DNA of 47,309 bases from Candidatus Peregrinibacteria bacterium (GTDB taxonomy: Bacteria > Patescibacteriota > Gracilibacteria > UBA1369 > JABINC01), in NCBI GenBank assembly GCA_018697675.1, contig JABINC010000012.1, forward strand, positions 1 through 47,309, read 5' to 3'. This document shows, in pieces, positions 16,268-23,995 of this stretch. The notes below the pieces were generated by a model. The model saw nothing but the letters and a program-made list of their open reading frames with translations. It had not been told where the DNA came from and made no database searches. Numbering within the stretch: position 1 is the first letter of the stretch; the number at the start of each line of letters is the position of its first letter. The translations under genes were made by a program, and so were the position numbers.

Positions 16268-17499
16268 GAAAGTAATGCGAGATTTTTTTTGAGAGCCTCT
16301 ATGAATGTATCAATTTCTTCTAAAGTGTTGTAGCAGGCGAATGAGATTCTGACTGTGCCTGGGATCTTGAAATAGTCCATTAAGGGTTCTGTGCAATGTT
16401 GACCTGTGCGTACTGCTATGCCGTATTTGTCGAGAAGGGTTCCTATGTCGTATGGATGGATTGAGGCGGATGTTTTGGGATTGTGGGCAGTGAATGATAG
16501 TACCGGACCCTTGTTTTTAGCTTCTCCGATTATTCGAATTCCTTCGATTTTTTGAAGTTCCTTTGTGGCGTGTTCTAGTAATTCATTTTCGTGTTTTTGG
16601 ATTTCTTGGAGGCTTGTTTCTTGGAGGAATTTTATAGCTTCTGCGAGGCCAATTGCTCCGGCGATGTTGGGAGTACCTGCTTCGAATTTGTATGGTGAAT
16701 TCTTGTAGTCTGAGCGTTCTAAAGTCACACGTTCAATCATGTCGCCGCCTCCTTTGTATGGGATCATTTCAGATAGGATTTCATCTTTTCCATATAGAAC
16801 TCCAATGCCGGTTGGACCGTACATTTTGTGGCCAGAAAAGCAGTAGAAATCTGCATTGAGATCCTGCATGTCGAGATTTATGTGCGGTGTCGCCTGAGCT
16901 CCATCGATTAGTACGAGGGTGTTATTTTCGTGAGCTAATTTTATAATTTCTTTGATTGGATTGATTGTTCCGAGTGTGTTTGACATGTGCGTTATTGCGA
17001 CCAGGCGGGTTTTTTCTGAGAGTAAATTTTTGTAAGCTTCTATATCGAATTCACCTTTGTCTGTGACGGGAATTACTCGGATAGTCATGCCGGTCAAAGC
17101 GGATAACATTTGCCAAGGGACGAGATTTGAATGGTGTTCTGCAACTGAGATTATCATCTCATCTTCTTTCAAAATATTTCTTCTTCCAAATGTCATTGCG
17201 ACTAGATTGATCGCTTCTGTGGTGCCGCTTGTGAATACGATTTCTTTCGGATCTGCATTTATGAAATTTGCCACAGTTTTCCTTGCGCCCTCGTATAGGT
17301 CAGTTGAATTTTGGCTTAATGTATGAACTCCTCTGTGGACATTTGCATTATGATTTTTGTAATAATCGCTGACTGCATTTATGACGCTGAGTGGCTTTTG
17401 AGTTGTTGAAGCATTGTCGAAATAAACGAGCGGATGTCCATTCATTTTTCGTTCTAGGATTGGGAACTTTTGTCTGATTGTTTTTGGGTCAAATGTCAT
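16264..17499 (-). CDS. sufS: SufS cysteine desulfurase (class II, PLP)
   Basis: This 411-residue enzyme converts cysteine to alanine and enzyme-bound persulfide. The PLP lysine is in CFSGHKMYGPTG and the catalytic cysteine in AVRTGQHCTEPLM. The N-terminus DNASTTQKP and the motif HRGVHTLS are typical of SufS. I chose ATG 17499 because it forms an ATGA overlap with the sufD stop; an in-frame ATG at 17517 would add six residues. The downstream partner is sufE, also ATGA-coupled. Confidence 0.96.
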   Translation of the reverse strand: MTFDPKTIRQKFPILERKMNGHPLVYFDNASTTQKPLSVINAVSDYYKNHNANVHRGVHTLSQNSTDLYEGARKTVANFINADPKEIVFTSGTTEAINLVAMTFGRRNILKEDEMIISVAEHHSNLVPWQMLSALTGMTIRVIPVTDKGEFDIEAYKNLLSEKTRLVAITHMSNTLGTINPIKEIIKLAHENNTLVLIDGAQATPHINLDMQDLNADFYCFSGHKMYGPTGIGVLYGKDEILSEMIPYKGGGDMIERVTLERSDYKNSPYKFEAGTPNIAGAIGLAEAIKFLQETSLQEIQKHENELLEHATKELQKIEGIRIIGEAKNKGPVLSFTAHNPKTSASIHPYDIGTLLDKYGIAVRTGQHCTEPLMDYFKIPGTVRISFACYNTLEEIDTFIEALKKNLALLS

Positions 17500-18149
17500 G
17501 AGTAAATATGTAAGCAATCTTTTTTGAATTCTTTTAGTTTTGTATCTGGGAGATGAATTTTGTCCAGGACTTCTGAGAGGAATGAAAGCGTGAGAAGTTC
17601 CTTTGCTTTGTGTTCGCTGATTCCGCGGGAGCGCATATAAAATAATGTATCTTCATCGATTTGGCCACTCGTTACTCCGTGACGGCAAATTACGTCTTCT
17701 GCAAATATTTCGAGTTTTGGGAGAGCTTTTACTTTTGCTCCTTCAGATAAGAGTAATGTTTTTGTTTCTTGAGTTGCTTCAGTGCCAGCAGCTTCTTTGG
17801 CGACGTATATATTTCCTTCGAAATTTCCTTGTGAATTGTCGTCAAGAATTGCTCTGTAAATCTGTGAACTTTTACAGTTCTTTTTCAGGTGTTTTATTTG
17901 AATTTTACTCGCAGCTTTAGCTCTGCCTTTTAGGATATATAAGCCATAAACTTTTGCTTCTGAATTTTCTCCTTCTAGGGTAATTTCAACTTCTCGACTT
18001 GTGTCTTTTTCTTCGGTTTGAATGTCATAAATTATGAGGGAAGCTCCTGCCATTACAGAAATTTTCAGAGACATTTTATCCTCTTCGAGGGTTATTGTTT
18101 CTGATTTGCCGGTAGGAATTTGAAGTGTTTTTTTAATCATTTTTATCAT
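17496..18149 (-). CDS. sufD: short SufD scaffold subunit
   Basis: The 217-residue protein is the SufBD beta-helix core with the C-terminal signature. That signature is LEIFAEDVICRHGVTSGQID, including the conserved histidine that helps form the SufBC2D cluster site, and then LFYMRSRGISEHKAKELL. It is about half the length of E. coli SufD (423), because the N-terminal helical domain is missing. It is ATGA-coupled to sufC upstream and to sufS downstream. Calling it SufD rather than a second SufB rests on gene order and on the complete SufB at 19465-20925. Confidence 0.88.
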   Translation of the reverse strand: MIKMIKKTLQIPTGKSETITLEEDKMSLKISVMAGASLIIYDIQTEEKDTSREVEITLEGENSEAKVYGLYILKGRAKAASKIQIKHLKKNCKSSQIYRAILDDNSQGNFEGNIYVAKEAAGTEATQETKTLLLSEGAKVKALPKLEIFAEDVICRHGVTSGQIDEDTLFYMRSRGISEHKAKELLTLSFLSEVLDKIHLPDTKLKEFKKDCLHIYS

Positions 18150-18892
18150 GATTTTAACCAGTCGTATCCTTTGCGTTCGAGCTCGATCGCCAATTCTTTT
18201 CCTCCTGATTTTACAATGCGTCCATCGTGCATTACGTGGATATAGTCAGGTTTGATGTAGTCGAGCAGGCGTTGATAATGTGTGACAATGATGATTGCGT
18301 TGTCTTCTGATCGTAGGCGGTTCACGCCGTCTGCGACTACTTTTAGAGCATCGATATCCAGTCCTGAATCGGTTTCATCCAAAATCGCGAGGGTTGGTTC
18401 AAGTACTGCCATTTGGAAAATTTCGTTTTTTTTCTTTTCTCCTCCGGAAAATCCTGAGTTTAGGCCTCGTTGCATGAGGCTTTCATTGACTCCTATTAGT
18501 TCGTTTTTTTCCTTCGCGAGTTTTATGAACTCTGCGGCGGACAGTGGCTCTTCTCCTCGGTATTCACGAATTTCATTTAGTGCAGTTTTTAAGAAATTCA
18601 TAGTGTTTACTCCGGGGATTTCTACTGGATATTGAAATGCCAGAAAAACCCCTTCTCTTGCGCGTTGCTCGGGGCTTAATTCGAGTAAGTTTTTTCCATT
18701 GAAAGTAACGCTCCCTTCGGTCGCGCTGTATTTAGGTTTTCCTGCGAGAGTTGAAGCGAGAGTGCTTTTCCCAGTGCCGTTTGGGCCCATAATTGCATGA
18801 ACTTCACCTTTGCGGACCTCAAGATTGAGGCCTTTTATTATTGGAGAAGTCGAATCATCTGCTTTGATATGTAAATCCTTGATTTGTAGCAT
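18146..18892 (-). CDS. sufC: SufC ATPase of the SUF complex
   Basis: The 248-residue ABC-type ATPase has Walker A GPNGTGKST, the signature SGGEKKKNE, and Walker B LAILDETDSGLD with the SufC-specific DSGLD. It drives the conformational change of SufB-SufD during cluster assembly. It is the first gene of a tightly coupled sufCDSE run. About 570 bases separate it from sufB, and that space holds an opposite-strand gene. A possible -10 (TATACT at 18932-18927) lies 34 bases upstream, with no good -35. Confidence 0.96.
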   Translation of the reverse strand: MLQIKDLHIKADDSTSPIIKGLNLEVRKGEVHAIMGPNGTGKSTLASTLAGKPKYSATEGSVTFNGKNLLELSPEQRAREGVFLAFQYPVEIPGVNTMNFLKTALNEIREYRGEEPLSAAEFIKLAKEKNELIGVNESLMQRGLNSGFSGGEKKKNEIFQMAVLEPTLAILDETDSGLDIDALKVVADGVNRLRSEDNAIIIVTHYQRLLDYIKPDYIHVMHDGRIVKSGGKELAIELERKGYDWLKS

Positions 18893-18986
18893 ATTTTTTG
18901 GTCGAATTTTTATTATTCGGGGCAGGAGTATAATAGATTTTTGGCATTAATCATAGGTTTTTTCGCTATTTTGCAACCTGTTTTGT

Positions 18987-19015
18987 TTGACGAAAATATT
19001 TTTAATTGATAGCCT
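18987..19015 (+). promoter_or_regulatory. weak candidate promoter for 19043-19468
   Basis: TTGACG (18987-18992), a 17-base spacer and TAGCCT (19010-19015) place a start about 20 bases before ATG 19043. The -35 is good and the -10 poor. Confidence 0.35.
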
Positions 19016-19042
19016 TTTATCTCATTCTTAATAAGAAATATT

Positions 19043-19468
19043 ATGACAGCTGAACGAAGGCCAAAAAGTAGAGCGGAGGGGAGATTGACTACCGCTGATA
19101 TGAAGAAATTATCTCCTTTGGTTGCGCTTGCTTTGGCGCTTGCGGCAGGGGCAGTTCTTATTTTCACTGGAGTTGTGCGTGAAAGAATTAAAGAGGGGGT
19201 GTTTTGCATAGAAGGTTTTACGCAAATTCAGGATCCAAAGTCTGGTGATTTGGTTGGTATAGAGGTTAAGACAACTTCAGGGTTAACATTTGTTGTTGCC
19301 CGTGAGTTACTTGAAGATCTTTCTCAGATCCCTGAAAATGACACTCATTGGATGTTTGCTTATGATCCATCTGGAATCGATTGCCTTTCTTTTAATGCAA
19401 ATAATTGTTTTGAAGCCGTTTCCTTAGGGTTTGAAGAAGAATATTGTCGTGAAGTTCCTTTTCTTTAG
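19043..19468 (+). CDS. unassigned single-pass membrane protein on the opposite strand inside the suf cluster
   Basis: The 141-residue product is not recognised. It has a basic, 20-residue N-terminus, one membrane segment at about 24-45 ([17 protein letters not shown]) and an outside domain of about 95 residues with four cysteines, which could form two disulfides. The topology, basic inside and cysteines outside, fits an exported domain held by an uncleaved signal anchor. It lies between sufB and sufC but is read the other way, and its last four bases overlap the sufB stop. Composition is like its neighbours. Confidence 0.65.
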   Translation: MTAERRPKSRAEGRLTTADMKKLSPLVALALALAAGAVLIFTGVVRERIKEGVFCIEGFTQIQDPKSGDLVGIEVKTTSGLTFVVARELLEDLSQIPENDTHWMFAYDPSGIDCLSFNANNCFEAVSLGFEEEYCREVPFL

Positions 19469-20925
19469 CCGACTGACCCTTCCAACTTCAATTCCAGTAG
19501 TTTTCGGGCTTCGGCGGCGAATTCGAGTGGCAGGTGAGTTAATATGTCTCGGCAGAATCCATTTACAATTAGGGAGACGGCTTTTTCTGTGTCTACTCCT
19601 CTTTGGTTGCAGTAAAAAATCTGGTCTTCTGAAATCTTTGAAGTAGTGGCTTCGTGTTCTGTTGTTGCGCTTTGGCAGTCGTTTTCAACTTTTGGGATTG
19701 TGTGTGCGGAGCAGGCGTCTCCTATAAGTAGTGAATCACATTGTGAATAATTTCTGGCGTTTTCTGCAGTTGGTGCTACTCGGACGAGCCCTCTATATGT
19801 ATTTGAACTGTGCCCTGCGGAGATGCTTTTTGAAATTATTGTACTTTTGGTATTTTTTCCTATGTGGATCATTCGACTTCCGGTGTCGGCTTGTTGGTGA
19901 TGCGAGGTGAGGGCGACTGAATAAAACTCTGAAGATGAATTATCTCCTTTCAAAATTGTGCTTGGGTATTTCCATGTGATAGCTGATCCGGTTTCGACTT
20001 GGGTCCATGAGATTTTTGAATTTTCGCCTTTGCAGATTCCTCGTTTGGTTACGAAGTTGTAGATGCCGCCGAGGCCGTGCGCGTCGCCGGGGTACCAGTT
20101 TTGTACTGTTGAATATTTTACTTCTGCATTAGCTTCGGTAATTATTTCGACAACCGCTGCATGCAATTGATTTTCCGGTCTCGCTGGGGCGGTGCAGCCT
20201 TCGAGATAACTCACATAACTATCTTCTTCTGCAATTATGAGGGTGCGTTCGAATTGCCCAGTGTTGGCTGCGTTGATTCGGAAATATGTAGAGAGCTCCA
20301 GTGGGCAGCGAGTTCCTGCGGGAATGTAACAAAATGATCCATCAGAAAATACTGCGGCGTTGAGGGCTGCGTAGTAATTGTCATCTTTTGGCACAACTGT
20401 TCCGAGGTGTTTTCTTACTAGTTCCGGGTGGTTTTTGACTGCCTCTGAAAATGAACAAAATATAATTCCTTTTTCTGCGAGGCTTTTTGTAAAAGTTGTT
20501 GCTACTGAGACTGAGTCGAGTACTGCGTCTATTGCAACTCCTTTTGAGTTGGCGCCTTTTGTCTCTACTCCCGCGAGAGCTTCTCTTTCTTTTAATGGGA
20601 CTCCGAGGCGTTCGAAAGTGCGAAGAAGTTCTGGGTCTGCTTCGTCGAGTGATTTTAGTTTTTTCTTTGGAGCTGCGTAATAGATGATTTCTTGAAAATC
20701 GATTTTAGGGTAGGTGATATTTGCCCAAGTGGGCTCTGTCATTTCGAGCCATTTTTTGTACGCATCAAGCCTCCATTTAAGTAGCCAATCCGGCTCATCT
20801 TTTTTATCTGAAATAAACCGAATAATATCTTCATTCAAACCCTTCGGTGCAAACTCAGTTTCAATATTGGACGTGAATCCGTATTTGTATGATTCCTCTG
20901 TGATGTGCTTTAGGTCTTGGGCCAT
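19465..20925 (-). CDS. sufB: SufB Fe-S cluster scaffold
   Basis: The 486-residue protein is full-length SufB. The conserved stretches [60 protein letters not shown] and [20 protein letters not shown] are all present, the last holding the cysteine and glutamate that receive sulfur in studied SufB proteins. It builds [4Fe-4S] clusters with SufC and SufD. It starts three bases after the trxB stop, so trxB and sufB share one transcript. An opposite-strand gene overlaps its 3' end by four bases. Confidence 0.96.
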   Translation of the reverse strand: MAQDLKHITEESYKYGFTSNIETEFAPKGLNEDIIRFISDKKDEPDWLLKWRLDAYKKWLEMTEPTWANITYPKIDFQEIIYYAAPKKKLKSLDEADPELLRTFERLGVPLKEREALAGVETKGANSKGVAIDAVLDSVSVATTFTKSLAEKGIIFCSFSEAVKNHPELVRKHLGTVVPKDDNYYAALNAAVFSDGSFCYIPAGTRCPLELSTYFRINAANTGQFERTLIIAEEDSYVSYLEGCTAPARPENQLHAAVVEIITEANAEVKYSTVQNWYPGDAHGLGGIYNFVTKRGICKGENSKISWTQVETGSAITWKYPSTILKGDNSSSEFYSVALTSHHQQADTGSRMIHIGKNTKSTIISKSISAGHSSNTYRGLVRVAPTAENARNYSQCDSLLIGDACSAHTIPKVENDCQSATTEHEATTSKISEDQIFYCNQRGVDTEKAVSLIVNGFCRDILTHLPLEFAAEARKLLELKLEGSVG

Positions 20926-20928
20926 TTT

Positions 20929-21882
20929 TTAATTTTCCAACTTTTTCTTATTCACATATCCGTATGCGGCGTAGGCCGCGGCGGCTCCTTCGGCTGCACA
21001 GATTACTCCTTGTTTCCATTCAGAATCCGTGACGTCTCCGGCTGCGAAAACTCCAGGGACTGAGCTTCTTGAGTAGCGGTCGATTATGATTTGTTTTCGT
21101 CCGTCAAGGTTACAGCCAAGGTCAATTCCTAGAGCTGAGCGGGCTTCGCCGCCGATCTCTACGAAAACACCTTGAGCTTCGAATGTTGAAGTTTCAGAAG
21201 TTAAAGCATCTTCGATTAGGAGTTCTGTGATTACATTTTCATCGCCTTTGATTTCCTTGATTACAGTGTTGAGCATAAGATCGATCTTTGGGTGCGCTTC
21301 AACACGCTGTGCATTGATTGGTTCTGGGCGAAGATTTTCTTCTCCTCTTCTGTACATGATTGTCACATGCTCGGCATGTTCTGCCAAGAATAATGATTCT
21401 TTGAAAGCTGAGTCGCCACCACCTACAACTATGACTTTTTTTCCGCGGAAAAGTGGGCCATCACAAGTTGCGCAGTATGAGACTCCTTTGTTTGTGTACT
21501 TTGCTTCTCCTGGAACGCCGAGTTTTCTGTGTGCGAGTCCGGTTGCAAGTAGCACAGAGTAAGTAAGTAATTTTTCTCCTTTTGCAGTTTCTACTTCAAA
21601 TATTCCAGCCTTTGTATGAGTGATGTTTGTGACCTTTGTGCTCTTGATTTCTGATTCAACCGATGCAGCATGTTCTATGAATTTCATTCCAAGTTCAAAT
21701 CCTGAAATTGATTTGTATCCTGGGTAATTTTCTACGAGATGAGTCTGTGTAATCGTTCCACCTTGGAGCTCCCCGATAACAAGCGTCTCCATTCCGAAAC
21801 GTTTTGCGTAGATTGCCGAGGCTAGTCCGGCCATTCCAGTTCCGACAATTATTATGTCGTATGTTTTGTTTGCTTCTGTCAT
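20929..21882 (-). CDS. trxB: thioredoxin reductase (NADPH)
   Basis: The 317-residue flavoprotein has the N-terminal FAD motif GTGMAGLASAIYAKRFG, the redox-active CATC near residue 138, the NADPH motif VVGGGDSAFKE and the C-terminal FAD motif GVFAAGDVTDSEWKQG. It reduces thioredoxin with NADPH. It heads the trxB-sufB unit, which ties thiol reduction to Fe-S assembly. A GTGA-N6-TCAC palindrome centred 41.5 bases before the predicted start controls it (21914-21957). No Shine-Dalgarno is present. Confidence 0.95.
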   Translation of the reverse strand: MTEANKTYDIIIVGTGMAGLASAIYAKRFGMETLVIGELQGGTITQTHLVENYPGYKSISGFELGMKFIEHAASVESEIKSTKVTNITHTKAGIFEVETAKGEKLLTYSVLLATGLAHRKLGVPGEAKYTNKGVSYCATCDGPLFRGKKVIVVGGGDSAFKESLFLAEHAEHVTIMYRRGEENLRPEPINAQRVEAHPKIDLMLNTVIKEIKGDENVITELLIEDALTSETSTFEAQGVFVEIGGEARSALGIDLGCNLDGRKQIIIDRYSRSSVPGVFAAGDVTDSEWKQGVICAAEGAAAAYAAYGYVNKKKLEN

Positions 21883-21913
21883 GTTGAAAAAATTAAAATT
21901 AAATTTCAGATGT

Positions 21914-21957
21914 AGTATAAGAGAATTTTCTCAAAAATGAAGTGATAATGGTCACTT
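21914..21957 (-). promoter_or_regulatory. predicted Crp/Fnr-type class II activated promoter of trxB-suf
   Basis: A perfect palindrome with 6-bp arms AAGTGA (21940-21945) and TCACTT (21952-21957) and a 6-bp spacer matches the Crp-type core GTGA-N6-TCAC. On the minus strand the -10 TATACT lies at 21919-21914, which puts the start near 21907 and the palindrome centre at -41.5. No -35 hexamer is needed at a class II site. It lies between the stop of the 21961-23682 gene and the trxB ATG. Confidence 0.72.
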
Positions 21958-21960
21958 GGG

Positions 21961-23682
21961 CTAAGCGGCGTGCCTTAGGTGGTCTCTGTTTTTGAGGACA
22001 GTTTGTCGACGTCTTTTCCTGGCTTCTTTTGTTTCTCTGGCATCACTCAAATCCATAACTTTTTCATCGAGTTTTCCTTCTTTCACTTTTCCTTGAAGGC
22101 GTTGGTCTTTTAATTCTTCTATTCGTCGTTGTGCTCTTTCTGCAGTATCTTTCATACCCCTTGCGGTTTCTTGTTTTCCACTTTGGCTGACTCCTGTTAT
22201 GGAGCTCAATCCCTCTCTGTCAGCTTCACCCTGCATGTCATCCAATACCTCTGCGAGATCTGCAATATTTCGAGATTCTTTCCCATGGAATCCTTTGTTT
22301 AGGTCGGTTCCAATAACCGTTAGTTCTTCTTTTATATCGCTATCTGTGATTTTTTCATCTTTGGCTTCTTTTTCTTCCGTGTGTCCGATCGCGTGGATCA
22401 TTTGATCTTTCAGGTGAGCTCTTCTTACGTGGCGCATTTCTTTTTCTTGTTTCCTTTTAACGGCTTCGTCGCTTTGGTGGGTATTTGCTTCTGTGGCGCG
22501 TGCAGCACTCTCGAGTGCCATCTCCTGAATTGTGAGACGTTGGATTTCAGAATCTCCTTTGTAGAGTTCTTCTTCCGCTTCTCTTCTTGCACGTTCTAGT
22601 GTGACCTGGTCTACTGGCTTTTCTGTAGATGTTGTTGGGGTTTCTGATGTGGTGGGAGTAGGCTTGAGAGTGTTTATTTGAGCAATTATATCTTCAAGTT
22701 TGTCATATTTTTTTAGATCTAGTACTTCTGGGTCGGTCGTTAGGGCGCTGAGCTCCTTCATGGCTGTATCGATGTGAGTAATTGCTTCGTCCATCACTTC
22801 GTCACGTTTTGAGTAGAGTTTTTCTTGAGTTTGCTTGTTGTATAGTCGAAGGAAGAAGTCGTGGGCAGCTGGCTTTTCTTTCATCAATTTATCTCTTCGT
22901 TCATTGAATTCTTGTTCTTTTTGAACGAATCCTTCTATCTTGTTTGGGCCGGTTTCTCCTACCAATTTATTATATCTTTTTATCGCTTCTTCTGGAGTTT
23001 CAGCCTCTTCTATGTGATCTGTCCAAAGTTTCAGAGTGTTTTTTGGAAAGTGCTCTTTGGCAACTATTGTGTATTCCAGGATTATGCGCTTTAAGATACC
23101 TCCTCGCATTTTTTCGATAATTCCATCACAATCTGGGATTGGGTTATCTCGCATGAGAATTCCATGTTTGGTCATTGCGCGATTGCGGTCATATTGTCCA
23201 TAGTATCTTTTAAAATCCTTCTTTAAATCTTTTGGCATTTCTCCATGCATCTTCTCGTATTCCATTTCCCATGCAGTTTCAGTCATGAGGATACGTCTGT
23301 CTATACTACCCGCTGCACTAGTTTCTGATTTTATCTTTGCTTCTAATCTGTTTTTGAAATTTGGTGTCATTCCAGAATATTTTGCATTTTGGTCTTCCAC
23401 TGCCATATTCCAAAGACGCTCCTTCATAATATTCTCTGCTAGAGGAGGGGCTCCGGCAGCCGTATCTCCCAGTAGCATCTTTTGAAAGTCTTCTTTTGAG
23501 CAGCTTTCTGCATAATCGAGCATTGCTTTTAAATGCTCAGGTTGAAATACGCCTCCGCCCATTGTTTGTACGAGAATTCTTTGCTGTTGTTCGCGCAACA
23601 ATTTTTCATGCTCAGGTTCTTGGGTTTCTGGTCCAGAATCTTTACGCATTTTATCGATATGTTGTTCCTGTATTTCTGGCAT
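21961..23682 (-). CDS. unassigned highly charged, helical 573-residue protein
   Basis: The product is not recognised. It is almost wholly charged helices, rich in K, E, R and M, with no membrane segment or signal peptide. A Thr/Pro-rich hinge lies at about 338-353 (TPTTSETPTTSTEKP). Helical regions before and after it are likely coiled coils (ARREAEEELYKGDSE). Glutamine is enriched at the N-terminus. It could be a structural or scaffold protein of the cytosol; no enzyme motif is visible. The 3' end borders the trxB promoter, and the gene is divergent from nrdJ. Confidence 0.7.
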   Translation of the reverse strand: MPEIQEQHIDKMRKDSGPETQEPEHEKLLREQQQRILVQTMGGGVFQPEHLKAMLDYAESCSKEDFQKMLLGDTAAGAPPLAENIMKERLWNMAVEDQNAKYSGMTPNFKNRLEAKIKSETSAAGSIDRRILMTETAWEMEYEKMHGEMPKDLKKDFKRYYGQYDRNRAMTKHGILMRDNPIPDCDGIIEKMRGGILKRIILEYTIVAKEHFPKNTLKLWTDHIEEAETPEEAIKRYNKLVGETGPNKIEGFVQKEQEFNERRDKLMKEKPAAHDFFLRLYNKQTQEKLYSKRDEVMDEAITHIDTAMKELSALTTDPEVLDLKKYDKLEDIIAQINTLKPTPTTSETPTTSTEKPVDQVTLERARREAEEELYKGDSEIQRLTIQEMALESAARATEANTHQSDEAVKRKQEKEMRHVRRAHLKDQMIHAIGHTEEKEAKDEKITDSDIKEELTVIGTDLNKGFHGKESRNIADLAEVLDDMQGEADREGLSSITGVSQSGKQETARGMKDTAERAQRRIEELKDQRLQGKVKEGKLDEKVMDLSDARETKEARKRRRQTVLKNRDHLRHAA

Positions 23683-23995
23683 TTTGTACTCTGTAAGAGG
23701 AATATTTAGTGTGGGTTGATATAAATAACATCACTTATCTTGTGGTGCAAGTGCGTTTTTCCATGAAGTGTTTGATTTTCCATTTTTTGTACATTAGTAT
23801 TGGCAGCACCTACTACATATAGTATATAACGGTTCCTTGAGACACAAGACTTGCTGCGCAGCCGCTATTCTACTGCATCTACCACCCTTTTTTACTACTT
23901 GAACCATCCTTTTGGGTTATTTTTACGGCCTCTTCTTGTCTCTTTTTTTGCTCTCTCCTTATAAATCAAAAAATACATTCTAATTACAAAGAAAT
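23683..23995. other. 313-base divergent intergenic region with nrdJ promoter and long leader
   Basis: I see no gene here. It holds the nrdJ promoter (23800-23828) and a leader of about 160 bases with pyrimidine-rich runs and a GC-rich patch (CTTGCTGCGCAGCCGC, about 23851). No cobalamin riboswitch box was found. At 23701-23711 the string AATATTTAGTGT resembles half of an NrdR box but sits nearer the divergent gene. Confidence 0.5.
23800..23828 (+). promoter_or_regulatory. predicted sigma70 promoter of nrdJ
   Basis: TTGGCA (23800-23805), a 17-base spacer and TATATA (23823-23828) predict a start near 23835, giving a 160-base leader before ATG 23996. Confidence 0.6.

Noticed and set aside
18913-19209. 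98-codon minus-strand ORF in the sufC-sufB gap
   Set aside because: Its start lies inside the plus-strand membrane-protein gene, and its composition (S, K, A) looks like a shadow. The plus-strand gene has a proper membrane segment and cysteines.
23701-23712. NrdR box (AATATTTAGTGT)
   Set aside because: Only one half-match is present, about 285 bases from nrdJ and nearer the divergent gene. A second box at normal spacing was not seen.
23829-23995. Cobalamin riboswitch in the nrdJ leader
   Set aside because: I found no B12-box-like core or paired arms in the 160-base leader. A covariance search would decide it.
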